A stretch of DNA of 64,000 nucleotides from Roseibium album (GCF_001404515.1 NZ_CXWE01000009.1:1-64000), one strand, 5' to 3'; shown: positions 1-9,266, counted from the first letter of the stretch. The notes: generated from the letters alone by a model not told the origin. Program-made: numbers and translations.

Positions 1-2
1 AG

Positions 3-104
3 GTCGACGCCGGCTCCATGCTGCACGACATCCACGGATCGGCAGCCTACCGCGCAAACCTCGTCACGGTCATGGCAAAACGCGCCGTCAAAGCTGCTGG
101 GTAA
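3..104 (+). CDS. CoxM-like FAD-binding subunit of a molybdenum hydroxylase, 3' end only
   Basis: Only the last 33 codons are visible; the gene begins left of the window. The residues contain DIHGSAAYRANLVTVMAKRA, which matches the C-terminal tail usual in the medium (FAD-binding) subunit of the carbon monoxide dehydrogenase/xanthine dehydrogenase family, where a DIHGSxEYRxxL stretch precedes the end. In that family the subunit passes electrons between the molybdopterin and FeS subunits and an acceptor. The short visible part does not allow the substrate to be named. A strong intrinsic terminator follows about 30 bases later, so this is the last gene of its operon. Confidence 0.65.
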   Translation, partial: VDAGSMLHDIHGSAAYRANLVTVMAKRAVKAAG

Positions 105-134
105 GAGGTTTGCCCAAGTCGTCATGAAGTTGAG

Positions 135-162
135 AGCCCGGCTTGCTACAAGCCGGGCTTTT
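135..162 (+). terminator. Intrinsic terminator after the CoxM-like gene
   Basis: A perfect 10-bp stem (AGCCCGGCTT pairing with AAGCCGGGCT) has a 5-base loop and runs into a short T tract. It lies 31 bases after the stop codon at 102-104 and separates the upstream operon from the secretion genes. Confidence 0.85.
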
Positions 163-425
163 GATGTTGATTGGTCCGTTATCCAAAACTTTTCATATCA
201 AATCGACACAAGATTAGAGTTGTGGAGATCCGAATTATGTATGACAGAGGTCACAGTTTCAGCGTCTTCTAAATGCTAACAAGAGCACTGAAACTCGGGT
301 AAAAAAGACTAGTGAAGCCCAAAAACGCACATATTGGACATCTAGGCACACGCCTGGATTAATTTGACCTTCAGTGTTGGTTGGCATAGTGCCCGAAGGC
401 AATGAGCGGCGGGATAGAGGTATAG
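163..425. other. Gene-free leader before the type I secretion operon
   Basis: Together with the terminator before it, this is a 321-base gap without a convincing gene. It is more AT-rich than its flanks. A weak promoter-like pair (TTGGAC, 17 bases, GATTAA) lies near 335-363, but the -10 match is poor. A purine-rich stretch containing GAGG sits about 6 bases before the ATG at 426 and can serve as its ribosome-binding site. No repeat or RNA gene was seen. Confidence 0.4.
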
Positions 426-2174
426 ATGGCTGGAACAAATCAGCGTGCTCCCAAATCGAGCACTGGGCGGGACAATCCCGTTTCTGTTGCATTCCGACCA
501 ATTCGTTCTGCCTTTTGGGGAGTCGCGGTCGTCAGCTTCGTCATCAATATCCTGATGCTGACCGGTCCCGTTTTCATGCTGCAGGTCTACGACCGGGTTC
601 TTGCCAGCGGTTCCGTGCCCACATTGGTCGTCATTGGCGCACTTGCGATAGTGCTCTACATCTTTTACGGAATTCTTGAAGGTGTCCGGGGACGTATCCT
701 CTCTCGTCTCGGTCAGCGCGTTGACGCCAGATTGTCAGGCATTGTCTACAAGGTTTCAAACAGTCTGCCCGTTCGTTTGGGACGCCAGGCAGCGCGTCTT
801 CGCCCTGTTCAGGACCTTGATACGATCCGGCAGTTCCTTTCCGGCCCCGGTCCCGCGGCAATATTCGATATTCCCTGGTTGCCACTTTACCTCGGTATCG
901 TGTTTCTGTTTCATCCGCTTCTGGGCCTCGTCGGACTTGCCGGTGCCGTCATCATCTCGGTGCTGATCGGCCTCAATGAATTCATGTCCCGGAGGCCGAC
1001 TGAAGAGGCGGCGGGTCATGCCGGTCGTCGATCTGCCGCGGTTGAAAGCGGTCAACGCAATTCGGAAGTCGTGGCTGCAATGGGCATGCAGAACACGCTC
1101 ACCGCAAAGTGGGACGCGCAAAATTCCGAGTATCTTGCCACACAGAGACGCGCTGCGGACACGACAGGGATCTTCGGCACCACCATCAAGACGATCCGGT
1201 TCATTCTGCAGTCAGCGATCCTTGCCGTCGGAGCCTGGCTTGCGATTCAGCAGGAAATCACACCCGGTGTGATGATTGCGGCATCCATCATGACATCGCG
1301 CGCCCTGGCACCGATCGAGCAGGCAGTTGCCCAATGGCGCGGTTTTGTTGCAAGTCGTCAGGCTCTGCGGCGCCTTCGGGAAATTCTTCAGGTCTCGGAG
1401 ACGGAAGAAACCAAGATGGACCTGCCGCAACCGGAAAAAGGCATCACCGTCGAACAGGTCTATTGCGGCCCGTTCGGGGAAACCATGCCGTATGTACAAA
1501 ATGTGACGCTGGACCTTCAGGCAGGCGACGGCCTTGGCGTGATCGGCCCGTCCGGTTCAGGCAAATCGACATTTGCCCGAGCCCTGGTCGGTGTCACCTT
1601 GCCGCTCAAGGGAGTGATCCGCTTCGACGGTGCCGAACTCGCCCAGTGGGACAACGAAAAGCGCGGTGAATTCATCGGATACCTTCCACAGGATCTTCAG
1701 CTGTTTGATGGGACGGTTGCAGAAAACATTGCGCGATTCAGGGAAGATGCAGAACCGGAGAAAATTATCGAGGCGGCAAAACTCGCGGATGTGCATGACA
1801 TGATTGTCGCGCTGCCGGAGGGATACAACACGATGATCGGTCGCAGTGGCAGGTCGCTGTCTGCCGGGCAGCGCCAACGGCTGGCCCTGGCCCGGGCACT
1901 TTATAACAATCCGTTCCTGGTGGTTCTGGATGAGCCGAATTCCAACCTTGATGCCATTGGAGAAAGCGCTCTTACAAACGCGATCAAGGCCATGCGTGAA
2001 AAGGGATCGATTGTCGTGGTCATTGCTCACAGACCGAGCGCGATTGCGACTGTCGACAAGATCCTTTGTCTGAAAGACGGGAAGATGGCGGGCTTCGGTC
2101 CCAAGGAAGAAGTTCTCAGGCAGGTGGTTCAACCCGTACAACCTGTACGCCAGGGAGTAGGAGCTGCCCAATGA
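426..2174 (+). CDS. Type I secretion system permease/ATPase (PrtD/LapB-like)
   Basis: This 582-residue protein fuses an N-terminal six-helix ABC exporter domain (about residues 28-300, hydrophobic segments near 30-55, 65-85, 150-185 and 255-290) to an ATPase domain. Walker A is GPSGSGKST at 374-382, the signature LSAGQRQRLALARAL starts at 478, Walker B is FLVVLDEP at 497-504, and the switch histidine lies in AHRPS near 535. There is no N-terminal C39 peptidase or C39-like domain, which places it with PrtD/RsaD-type exporters. These drive secretion of RTX or calcium-binding proteins across both membranes using ATP. The stop overlaps the start of the HlyD-type partner by four bases (ATGA). No RTX substrate or TolC gene lies in the window, so the cargo is unknown. 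Confidence 0.9.
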   Translation: MAGTNQRAPKSSTGRDNPVSVAFRPIRSAFWGVAVVSFVINILMLTGPVFMLQVYDRVLASGSVPTLVVIGALAIVLYIFYGILEGVRGRILSRLGQRVDARLSGIVYKVSNSLPVRLGRQAARLRPVQDLDTIRQFLSGPGPAAIFDIPWLPLYLGIVFLFHPLLGLVGLAGAVIISVLIGLNEFMSRRPTEEAAGHAGRRSAAVESGQRNSEVVAAMGMQNTLTAKWDAQNSEYLATQRRAADTTGIFGTTIKTIRFILQSAILAVGAWLAIQQEITPGVMIAASIMTSRALAPIEQAVAQWRGFVASRQALRRLREILQVSETEETKMDLPQPEKGITVEQVYCGPFGETMPYVQNVTLDLQAGDGLGVIGPSGSGKSTFARALVGVTLPLKGVIRFDGAELAQWDNEKRGEFIGYLPQDLQLFDGTVAENIARFREDAEPEKIIEAAKLADVHDMIVALPEGYNTMIGRSGRSLSAGQRQRLALARALYNNPFLVVLDEPNSNLDAIGESALTNAIKAMREKGSIVVVIAHRPSAIATVDKILCLKDGKMAGFGPKEEVLRQVVQPVQPVRQGVGAAQ

Positions 2175-3499
2175 GTAATGCGAACACCCAGAACGATGCG
2201 TCGCCGAGCAACCCGGCGGATGAGGCCCTGAGCAAGACGGTTCGCAGTCATCTTTATTTTGCGGTGCTGGTCACGATGTTCGTGGTCGTTGGCATCGGTG
2301 GCTGGGCGACATTCATGGAGATTTCGGGTGCGGTGGTTTCCTCCGGCACGGTGGTCGTAGAGGGAAATATCAAGGAGGTTCAGCATCGCGAGGGCGGGAT
2401 CGTCAGCGAAATCAAGGTCAAGGACGGCGATGTCGTCAAATCCGGCGATCTTCTGATCAGTCTCGATGATACCGTCACGAGGGCCAACCTTGCCGTCATT
2501 ACCAAACAGTTGAGGGAGCTGACGGCGCAGGAGCTTCGCCTGGAAGCGGAGCGGGATGACAAACAGGCGATTTCATGGTCCGGAGACCGCATTGAAACGC
2601 TGGGAGATATCGAGCGTGGCCAGCAATTGCTGCTGGAAGCCCGGCAAAAATCCAAGGACGGCCGGAAGAACCAGCTACAAGAGCAGATCCGGCAGTTCAA
2701 CCAGCAGACACGTGGGCTTGATGCGCAGGTTTCGGCCAAGGACACCGAGATCGAGCTTATCGCAGAAGAACTTGTTGACCTTGAAGGACTGCTGAAAAAA
2801 AATCTTGTTCCAAAAAGCCGTGTTACGGCTGTTCAACGTGAAAAAGCGCGCCTGCAAGGCGAGTATGGTGACCTGATCGCGCAGATTGCGCGAACAAAGG
2901 AGGCTATCAGCGAGCGCCAGATCCAGATGCTCCAGATCGAGGAATCCTATCGGGCGGAAGTTCTGGAACAGCTGCAGGAGGCCCGCTCGCGCATTGCTCA
3001 GCTGGAAGAGCAGAAGATCGCCGCAGAAGACGAATTGACCCGGGTCGACATCGTCGCACCGCGGGGTGGTTTTGTGCATCAGCTTTCCGTACACACGATC
3101 GGCGGTGTAATCGCACCCGGTGAGACCGTGATGCACATCGTTCCACGCGAAGACCAGCTGATTATCGAAGCCCAGGTTCAACCGGTCGATATCGATCAGC
3201 TGGCACCCGGTCAGGAAGCGAGGATCCGGTTCCCGAGTTTCGACCAGAGAACAACTCCGGAACTGAGTGCAAAACTGTTGACGGTTTCGGCCGACCTGAC
3301 TGAAGACGAGCGAACCGGAATGAGCTATTACACGGCAAAGCTCATCATCGCCGACAAGGAACTGGAAAAACTGGGAACGCAGACACTGGTTCCCGGAATG
3401 CCTGTCGAGACATTTCTTCAAACGGGTGATCGAACGATCCTGAGCTATCTCGTCAAGCCGGTCACGGATCAGATAGCGCACGCAATGCGGGAGCGGTGA
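2171..3499 (+). CDS. HlyD-family type I secretion membrane fusion protein
   Basis: The start is the ATG inside the ATGA overlap with the exporter gene, giving 442 residues, the normal family length. The protein has a short cytosolic N-terminus, one membrane helix (about 28-50), a first half of a barrel-sandwich domain with the motif HREGGIVSEIKVKDGDVV, a long coiled-coil hairpin rich in Q, E, L and R (about 105-300), and a C-terminal beta-barrel ending with PGMPVETFLQTGDRTILSYL, the usual HlyD signature region. It bridges the inner-membrane ABC exporter to an outer-membrane TolC channel. No TolC gene is adjacent, so a chromosomally distant channel is presumably shared. Confidence 0.92.
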   Translation: MSNANTQNDASPSNPADEALSKTVRSHLYFAVLVTMFVVVGIGGWATFMEISGAVVSSGTVVVEGNIKEVQHREGGIVSEIKVKDGDVVKSGDLLISLDDTVTRANLAVITKQLRELTAQELRLEAERDDKQAISWSGDRIETLGDIERGQQLLLEARQKSKDGRKNQLQEQIRQFNQQTRGLDAQVSAKDTEIELIAEELVDLEGLLKKNLVPKSRVTAVQREKARLQGEYGDLIAQIARTKEAISERQIQMLQIEESYRAEVLEQLQEARSRIAQLEEQKIAAEDELTRVDIVAPRGGFVHQLSVHTIGGVIAPGETVMHIVPREDQLIIEAQVQPVDIDQLAPGQEARIRFPSFDQRTTPELSAKLLTVSADLTEDERTGMSYYTAKLIIADKELEKLGTQTLVPGMPVETFLQTGDRTILSYLVKPVTDQIAHAMRER

Positions 3500-3502
3500 T
3501 TT

Positions 3503-3541
3503 GCGGGAATTTCCCGCCTGTCGATCGTTGGCGAAGCCAAC
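3503..3541. terminator. Two short hairpins between convergent operons
   Basis: GCGGGA-ATT-TCCCGC (3503-3517) and GTTGGC-GAA-GCCAAC (3527-3541) lie between the convergent HlyD and moeA stop codons. Neither has a good T tract on either strand, so termination is only a suggestion. Confidence 0.3.
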
Positions 3542-3565
3542 CGCTTCCGTTTGCCTCTCCGATTT

Positions 3566-4771
3566 CTAAAGGACGAGGACCTCAGTTCCCGAGCCGGCAC
3601 TTTGCGCAGGTGCGTGTGGTGGCCTGATGATCAGGGCTCCCGACTTCGCAAGCAGTGCAAGCATGGAGCTGTCCTGCTTGGTGAACGGTGTCGCAACAAG
3701 CCTGCCGTCCGGGTCTTCGTGCAGTGTTGCGCGAATGTAGTCCTGACGCCTGTCGTTTTCCGGAATGTCTTGTCCGAGAATTGCCTGTTTGGGGGCCGTT
3801 GTGTCGGCACTGTAGCCAAGCATTTTCTGGAGGAGCGGTTTCAGGAACAACAGTCCGCAGACGAGACTTGAAACCGGGTTCCCGGGAAGCCCAAGAACCT
3901 TGGTTGTTCCAAGTTTGCCTGCCATGAGCGGCTTGCCCGGGCGCATCGCAATGCGCCAGAAGGCAAGATCCATACCCTGCCGCCCGAGCACTTCCTGAAC
4001 CAGATCGTGGTCTCCGACCGACGCGCCGCCAAGTGTCACCAGGATGTCAGCCCTTGCCGTTATGGCCCTGCGTACATGACCGGCAAGTTCAACCGGATCA
4101 TCCGGAGAGATACCAAGGTCCAGGGAAATCCCGCCACAGTCTTCGACCATGGCTGCGATGCCGGCATGATTTGACGCGATGATCTGGTCCGGTCCCGGTT
4201 CATCGCCGGGGCGGACAAGTTCATCACCTGTCGCAAGGATTGCCACTTTTGGCCGTCTCACGACCGGTATCAGCGGATAGTTCATTGCCGCGGCCAGCGC
4301 CAAGTGCCGGTAAGTCAGTTTCAAAGGCGGAGTCAGAAGGACCTGGTCCTTTTGAAAATCAAGTCCGGCAGGACGCACAAATGCCCCCTTGTCCGGAATT
4401 TCAAGGACGGAAATCCGGCTCTCCTGCCGGTTTGCGTTTTCCTGGATGAGGATCGTGTCAGCTCCGTCCGGCAACGGTGCCCCGGTAAAGATACGAACCG
4501 CCTGGCCGATGCCGACGGAGCCGGTGTAGCCATGACCTGCAGGTGCTTCACCAATAACTTCCAGCTGCGCTCCGCCGCCGGCAACATCAAGGTGACGAAT
4601 TGCGTACCCGTCCATCGCAGAGGCTGCAAAAGGTGGCTGTGTGCGCCTGGAAAGGAGGTTTTCCGCCAGGGCACGCCCGTTTGCCTGATCAAGCCCCGCA
4701 AATTCGGTATCGAGTGCATCGACATCGGAAAGAAGTTTTTCAAGTGCCTCGGCGACCGGCATCAAGCTCAT
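3566..4771 (-). CDS. moeA: Molybdopterin molybdenumtransferase MoeA
   Basis: The 401-residue protein inserts molybdate into adenylylated molybdopterin in the last steps of molybdenum cofactor synthesis. Family landmarks are visible in order: FAASAMDGYAIR near residue 50, ATGDELVRPGDEPG near 180, TLGGASVGDHDLV near 245, MRPGKPLMAG near 275, and LGLPGNPVSS shortly after, followed by the C-terminal domain IV. The ATG shares one base with the moaC stop (TGATG), so the two are translationally coupled. It is the last gene of the ppiD-trpD-trpC-moaC-moeA operon. In many Rhizobiales lexA follows moeA; here a convergent secretion operon occupies that side. Confidence 0.95.
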   Translation of the reverse strand: MSLMPVAEALEKLLSDVDALDTEFAGLDQANGRALAENLLSRRTQPPFAASAMDGYAIRHLDVAGGGAQLEVIGEAPAGHGYTGSVGIGQAVRIFTGAPLPDGADTILIQENANRQESRISVLEIPDKGAFVRPAGLDFQKDQVLLTPPLKLTYRHLALAAAMNYPLIPVVRRPKVAILATGDELVRPGDEPGPDQIIASNHAGIAAMVEDCGGISLDLGISPDDPVELAGHVRRAITARADILVTLGGASVGDHDLVQEVLGRQGMDLAFWRIAMRPGKPLMAGKLGTTKVLGLPGNPVSSLVCGLLFLKPLLQKMLGYSADTTAPKQAILGQDIPENDRRQDYIRATLHEDPDGRLVATPFTKQDSSMLALLAKSGALIIRPPHAPAQSAGSGTEVLVL

Positions 4772-5283
4772 CAGGTTCCGCCTTCGCTGCCATCTTTTTC
4801 AAGCGTCCAGTGACCAGACTTTCCACCAGCCTTTTCAACCAGCCGGATGTCGCCAATCACCATGCCGCGGTCGACCGCCTTTGCCATGTCGTAAATCGTC
4901 AGACAGGCGAGGGAACAGGCGGTGAGAGCCTCCATCTCGACGCCGGTCTGTCCGCTTACCTTCGTGGTTGCCGTAACAACAAGGCCAGGCAGGTGGTCGT
5001 CAACCTCGATATCGACCTTGACCTTCGACAGCATCAGAGGATGACAGAGCGGTATCAGTTCGTGAGTTCTTTTTGCCGCCAGAATGCCGGCAATCCTCGC
5101 CGTGCCGATCACGTCGCCCTTTTTTGCGTTGCCGGAGCGAATGAGTTCAAGCGTTTCGACCCGCATCGAGACAGTTCCGCGTGCAACCGCAGTCCGGTGT
5201 GTCGCTTCTTTCTGCGAGACATCGACCATATTGGCGGCACCTGCTTCATCCAGATGCGTGAGCTTGGGGTCTTTATCTGACAT
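4771..5283 (-). CDS. moaC: Cyclic pyranopterin monophosphate synthase MoaC
   Basis: MoaC converts 3',8-cyclo-7,8-dihydro-GTP to cyclic pyranopterin monophosphate in molybdenum cofactor synthesis. The sequence carries KKGDVIGTARIAGILAAKRT, the LIPLCHPL stretch with the substrate-binding histidine, and SGQTGVEMEALTA, all classic MoaC motifs. The start chosen is the ATG giving MSDKDPKLTHLDEAG, the usual N-terminus. A TTG three codons upstream would overlap the end of trpC but has no better ribosome-binding site. The protein is 170 residues. It sits between trpC and moeA in the same orientation, with only five bases between the trpC stop and this ATG, so it is cotranscribed. Confidence 0.94.
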   Translation of the reverse strand: MSDKDPKLTHLDEAGAANMVDVSQKEATHRTAVARGTVSMRVETLELIRSGNAKKGDVIGTARIAGILAAKRTHELIPLCHPLMLSKVKVDIEVDDHLPGLVVTATTKVSGQTGVEMEALTACSLACLTIYDMAKAVDRGMVIGDIRLVEKAGGKSGHWTLEKDGSEGGT

Positions 5284-5288
5284 GGATG

Positions 5289-6101
5289 TCAAACCGCTTC
5301 GGGCAAAGATGATCGGGCGAGCAGGCTTCTGGTCGCTCCAGCAACATCGTCCTGTCTCATCAGGCTTTCGCCAATCAGGAAGGTCGTTATTCCGACCTTG
5401 TTCATCCGTTCAAGGTCCTTCGGCGTGAACAGGCCGGATTCGCCGACAATGATACGCTCTGAGGGAACCAGAGACGCCAGTTCCTCGCTGGTCTCAAGCC
5501 TGGTTTCAAAGGTCTTCAGGTTACGATTATTGATGCCTAAAAGCCGCGAGGTCAGTTTGAGTGCCCGCTCCAACTCCTCCTGATCGTGTACCTCCAGCAG
5601 GACATCCATTCCGAGGCCGAAGGCAGTCTCTTCCAGGGCTCGTGCGGTGTCGTCGTCGACAGCTGCCAGGATAATCAGGATGCAGTCGCCACCCCATGCC
5701 CGTGCCTCAAAGACCTGATAGGGATCATAGAGGAAGTCCTTGCGGAGTGCCGGAAGAGATACGGCATTCCTTGCAGCTGTCAGAAATTCAGGCTTTCCCT
5801 GGAAGGAAGGGGCGTCTGTCAGCACCGACAAGCAAGCAGCTCCGCCTTGCTCATAGGCTTTCGCCAGAAGGGGCGGATCAAAGTCGGCACGGATCAAGCC
5901 CTTTGAAGGACTGGCCTTCTTGATCTCTGCGATGAGAGCATATTCGCCAGCACCGGTTTTTGCCTCGATGGCAGCCTGAAAACCGCGGGGAGGAGATTGG
6001 TCCGCAATCCGGCTCTTGAGATCGTCAAGCGGCACGGCAATCTTCGCTGCCGCAATTTCCTCGCGCTTGTACGTTTCGATTTTCTGGAGAATGTCAGCCA
6101 T
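5289..6101 (-). CDS. trpC: Indole-3-glycerol phosphate synthase TrpC
   Basis: This 270-residue TIM-barrel enzyme closes the indole ring in tryptophan synthesis. Motifs seen are LIAEIKKASPSKGLI with the catalytic lysine, LRKDFLYDPYQV, ARAWGGDCILII, LGINNRNLKTF and VGESGLFTPKDL. The reading frame stays open upstream to 6191, but the family N-terminus is MADILQKIETYKREEI, so the ATG ending at 6101 is chosen; it lies four bases after the trpD stop. It is a monofunctional TrpC, not fused to TrpF. Confidence 0.95.
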   Translation of the reverse strand: MADILQKIETYKREEIAAAKIAVPLDDLKSRIADQSPPRGFQAAIEAKTGAGEYALIAEIKKASPSKGLIRADFDPPLLAKAYEQGGAACLSVLTDAPSFQGKPEFLTAARNAVSLPALRKDFLYDPYQVFEARAWGGDCILIILAAVDDDTARALEETAFGLGMDVLLEVHDQEELERALKLTSRLLGINNRNLKTFETRLETSEELASLVPSERIIVGESGLFTPKDLERMNKVGITTFLIGESLMRQDDVAGATRSLLARSSLPEAV

Positions 6102-6105
6102 GGCC

Positions 6106-7119
6106 CTATCCGTTCGACGCTGCGACCAGCTTTTCCAGGGTGTCGGCCGCCGAACCGTTGTCGATGCTTGAGGCGGCCATTTCAACCCCATCGCTCAGAC
6201 TACCGACCTTGCCGGCGACCAGGAGTGAAGCTGCAGAATTGAAAAGCACGATGTCGCGATAAGCGTTCTTCGTACCGGAAAGAACGTCGCGCAACGCCCT
6301 CGCGTTTTCCGCGGGCATGCCGCCTTTCAGTTCTTCGGCCTTCGCAAGAGGCAGACCTGCGTCTGCAGGTGAAATCTCAAAGGACCGGACCTGGCCATTT
6401 TTCAATTCGCTGACAAAGGTTGGACCCGTCGTCGTTATCTCGTCCATGCCGTCTGACCCGTGAACAATCCAGGCTGTTTCAGAACCGAGCTCCTTGAGAG
6501 ACTGTGCCACGGGATCAACCCATTTTCTTGCGAAGACACCGACCATCTGTCGCTTGACACCTGCCGGGTTCGAGAGCGGCCCGAGCAGATTGAAAATTGT
6601 CCGTGTTCCGAGCTCCATGCGGGTCGGACCAACATGCTTCATCGCCGCGTGATGAAGTGGCGCAAACATGAAACCGATGCCTGCCTTGTCGATACAGTGC
6701 GAAATCTTTTGCGGGTCAATGTCGATATTAACGCCCAGTTCGGAAAGAGCTTCTGCGGCCCCGGACTTTGAAGACAGGGATCTGTTGCCGTGCTTGGCCA
6801 CAGGTACACCGCAACCGGCAACCACGATTGCGGTGCATGTCGAGATGTTGTAACTGCCCGAGCTGTCTCCACCGGTGCCAACAATGTCGATTGCGTCTGC
6901 CGGTGCTTTGACGGTGAGCATCTTTGAACGCATCGTCGCAACGGCGCCCGTCACTTCGGCGATGCTTTCACCACGTACGCGCAACGCCATCAGGAAGCCG
7001 CCCAGCTGTGACGGTGTGGCCGACCCGGAGAGGATGACTTCAAATGCCTGCCGGGCTTCATCCGGTGTCAGTGTCTGACCATCAGCGACTTTGGCTATGA
7101 GGTCCTTGAACACAGTCAT
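6106..7119 (-). CDS. trpD: Anthranilate phosphoribosyltransferase TrpD
   Basis: TrpD transfers phosphoribose from PRPP to anthranilate, the second committed step of tryptophan synthesis. The 337-residue length fits the family. DIVGTGGDSSGSYNIST near residues 80-95 is the PRPP-binding region, KHGNRSLSSKSGAAE near 108-122 the anthranilate/phosphate region, and LLGPLSNPA follows near 165. No trpG or trpE is next to it. That fits the TrpE-TrpG fusion encoded elsewhere in many Rhizobiales, though this cannot be checked here. The gene follows ppiD by 24 bases and precedes trpC by four. Confidence 0.95.
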   Translation of the reverse strand: MTVFKDLIAKVADGQTLTPDEARQAFEVILSGSATPSQLGGFLMALRVRGESIAEVTGAVATMRSKMLTVKAPADAIDIVGTGGDSSGSYNISTCTAIVVAGCGVPVAKHGNRSLSSKSGAAEALSELGVNIDIDPQKISHCIDKAGIGFMFAPLHHAAMKHVGPTRMELGTRTIFNLLGPLSNPAGVKRQMVGVFARKWVDPVAQSLKELGSETAWIVHGSDGMDEITTTGPTFVSELKNGQVRSFEISPADAGLPLAKAEELKGGMPAENARALRDVLSGTKNAYRDIVLFNSAASLLVAGKVGSLSDGVEMAASSIDNGSAADTLEKLVAASNG

Positions 7120-7143
7120 GGTGTTTATTCATCCGTACCAGAA

Positions 7144-9036
7144 TCAGTTTTGTGTCAAGCCGATCACCTGGGCAACGCCTGCCTGGTTGATCTCGACGCC
7201 AGCTTCATTTTCGCGGTCAGTGATAAATTGACCAATGAGAGAGTCACGCATCTGCTGAGACAGTTGCTCGTCGAGCGCCCCAATGGCCGGCGATGCGGCA
7301 TCGAAGGCAGGTACATTGGCCGCGGACACTTTCAATACCAGACGAGTGTTCCCGTCCGACGAATTTGCCACCGCACTTGTACCGACCGGACCACCAAAGA
7401 CCTGCGAAATTGCTTCCTGGCTGAAATAGCCGGACGGGGCATTGCGAGCAATGTTCTCTTCCGTTCTCACTTCCAGTCCGGTTTCCCCGGCAAGATTTTC
7501 AAAAGATGTTCCGTTGTTCAGCTTGGTCAGATAGTCGGACGCCGTTTCGTTCAGCCGCCTGGTCATCTCGTCTGATTTCCAGGTTGAAACAACTTCGTTC
7601 CTGACTTCATCGAGCGTCTGGTCGCGTTCAGGAATGACCTTGTCCACTTCGTACCAGAGAAATCCCTGCTCTCCGAATTGCAGGACATCATTTTCAATCC
7701 CGATGTCGCTTTCAAAAGTTCCGGCGACTAGTCCGTCGGCAGCAGGCAGGTCTACGTCGCCACCGGAACTGGACTTCCCGTTCTGGTCGAATGCTTCAAC
7801 CGACACGACCGGCAATGAAAAGCGTTCGCCGATTTCCTCCAGCAGAGCCCCGCCGGCGCGCGCGTCTTCGACTTCGTCCAGCAGGTCGAGTATCTCGCGC
7901 TCGGCCTGCTCGGTGGCGAGCGCCTGGATGATTTCGTCCTTTACCTCGTCAAAAGGACGAGTGCTTTCCGGCAGAATTTCCTCAACGTTCAGGATGACAG
8001 TCGAAAACCGACCTTCAACCGCACCGCTCGAGGCGCCTTCTTCAAGTGTGAATGCGGCACTCCCGAGGGTTTCGTCCAGGAAGTCGTTTCTTGCCATTAC
8101 GCCGAGCGCGACGTCGTTGTTCGTCAGGTTGCGCTCGCTCATCAGCTCACTGAATGTCTTGCCGCCGGCCAATTCGGAGGCGGCCTCTTCCGCGGCCACC
8201 TTGGACGGGAACGACATTTGGAGAACTTTGCGGCGTTCAGGCTGGTAATAGTCCGATGCCCTTTGTTCATACTCGGCGCGGGCGTCTTCTTCAACAACGT
8301 CATTGGGCCGTGCAAGGGTTTCCGGGGTCAACGCCAGAAACTTGATTTCCCGGTATTCCGGTGCCCTGAAGCCAGCCTTGTTCTCCTCAAAATACGCGTT
8401 GAGAATATCTGGCGACGGATCTTCGATCTCGCCAACAGATTCGGGAGTTACAAGAAGAAAATCTACGGTTCTGGTCTCGGATTGATATGCAGACAAGGCC
8501 TCGAGATAGCTGATTGGCGCGTTCATGTTGCCGGCGAGAGCTTCAGCGAGCTGATTTCGTTCCGCTATCTTGCGGCGCTGCACGACATATTCGTCTTCCT
8601 GATAACCATTTGCCCGGAGGACCTGATCCAGTCTGCTGCGGTCATATGTGCCGCTGAGCCCGCGAAATGCCGGGTCGGCCTGAATGAGAGCGGCCAACCG
8701 CTTGTCCGAAATGCCAAGTTGCAGATCCTGAGCTGTATTGTTCAGCGCAGCTTCTGCGACCAACCTGCCCAATGCCTGCTGGGGAACGCCAAGCGCAGCC
8801 CCTTCCTCGCGCGTGAGCGGGCGGCGCAACTGCTGCGACAGCCGATTGAGGTCCTGCCTGTAGGTGCGGTCGAATTCAAGGAGCGAAACTTCCGTGTCAC
8901 CTACCTTGGCCGCCGTGTTCTGACCGAAACCCTGCAGAAAATCCGTTACGCCCCAAATGGCGAAACTAAAAATCAACAGTGCGATAAACAGTTTGGCAAG
9001 CCAGGTACCGGCGCCTTTGCGCAGCGCGTCAAGCAT
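7144..9036 (-). CDS. ppiD: PpiD-like periplasmic peptidyl-prolyl isomerase/chaperone (SurA_N domain)
   Basis: The 630-residue protein has a short cytosolic N-terminus, one membrane helix (about 10-34, ending IWGVTDFL), and then a SurA/PpiD N-terminal chaperone domain beginning with VGDTEVSLLEFDRTYRQDL. A parvulin-like region follows at about 235-360, and a long C-terminal domain completes it. This is the arrangement of inner-membrane-anchored PpiD, which helps fold proteins emerging from the Sec translocon. The parvulin part is weakly conserved here, so isomerase activity is uncertain. It heads the ppiD-trpD-trpC-moaC-moeA operon, with a candidate promoter 80-110 bases upstream. That gene order is shared by many alphaproteobacteria. 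Confidence 0.88.
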   Translation of the reverse strand: MLDALRKGAGTWLAKLFIALLIFSFAIWGVTDFLQGFGQNTAAKVGDTEVSLLEFDRTYRQDLNRLSQQLRRPLTREEGAALGVPQQALGRLVAEAALNNTAQDLQLGISDKRLAALIQADPAFRGLSGTYDRSRLDQVLRANGYQEDEYVVQRRKIAERNQLAEALAGNMNAPISYLEALSAYQSETRTVDFLLVTPESVGEIEDPSPDILNAYFEENKAGFRAPEYREIKFLALTPETLARPNDVVEEDARAEYEQRASDYYQPERRKVLQMSFPSKVAAEEAASELAGGKTFSELMSERNLTNNDVALGVMARNDFLDETLGSAAFTLEEGASSGAVEGRFSTVILNVEEILPESTRPFDEVKDEIIQALATEQAEREILDLLDEVEDARAGGALLEEIGERFSLPVVSVEAFDQNGKSSSGGDVDLPAADGLVAGTFESDIGIENDVLQFGEQGFLWYEVDKVIPERDQTLDEVRNEVVSTWKSDEMTRRLNETASDYLTKLNNGTSFENLAGETGLEVRTEENIARNAPSGYFSQEAISQVFGGPVGTSAVANSSDGNTRLVLKVSAANVPAFDAASPAIGALDEQLSQQMRDSLIGQFITDRENEAGVEINQAGVAQVIGLTQN

Positions 9037-9116
9037 GACGACTCCCGTGTTCTTTTCTTTTCATCAGCCGTTTCTCAACGTCAGGCCGAAGGACCTGCCG
9101 CGACCGGAGCGGGCGG

Positions 9117-9145
9117 ATCATAATGACGTGGAAGCCTCGCCGCAA
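9117..9145 (-). promoter_or_regulatory. Candidate sigma-70 promoter for the ppiD-trpDC-moaC-moeA operon
   Basis: On the minus strand, TTGCGG (9145-9140) and TATGAT (9122-9117) are separated by 17 bases. This puts a start site roughly 75 bases before the ppiD ATG. It is the best match in the 230-base divergent gap shared with tpiA. Confidence 0.45.
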
Positions 9146-9266
9146 GGCGGCCCGGCATAAAGTTCAGATCAGAAACAGGTTTCCACGACCTTGAGTGATT
9201 GCAACGTACGCAAGCTTCTGCTCTATAGGCGCAAAATCAATGTTGATCAGCGGGAGATGAAGACAA

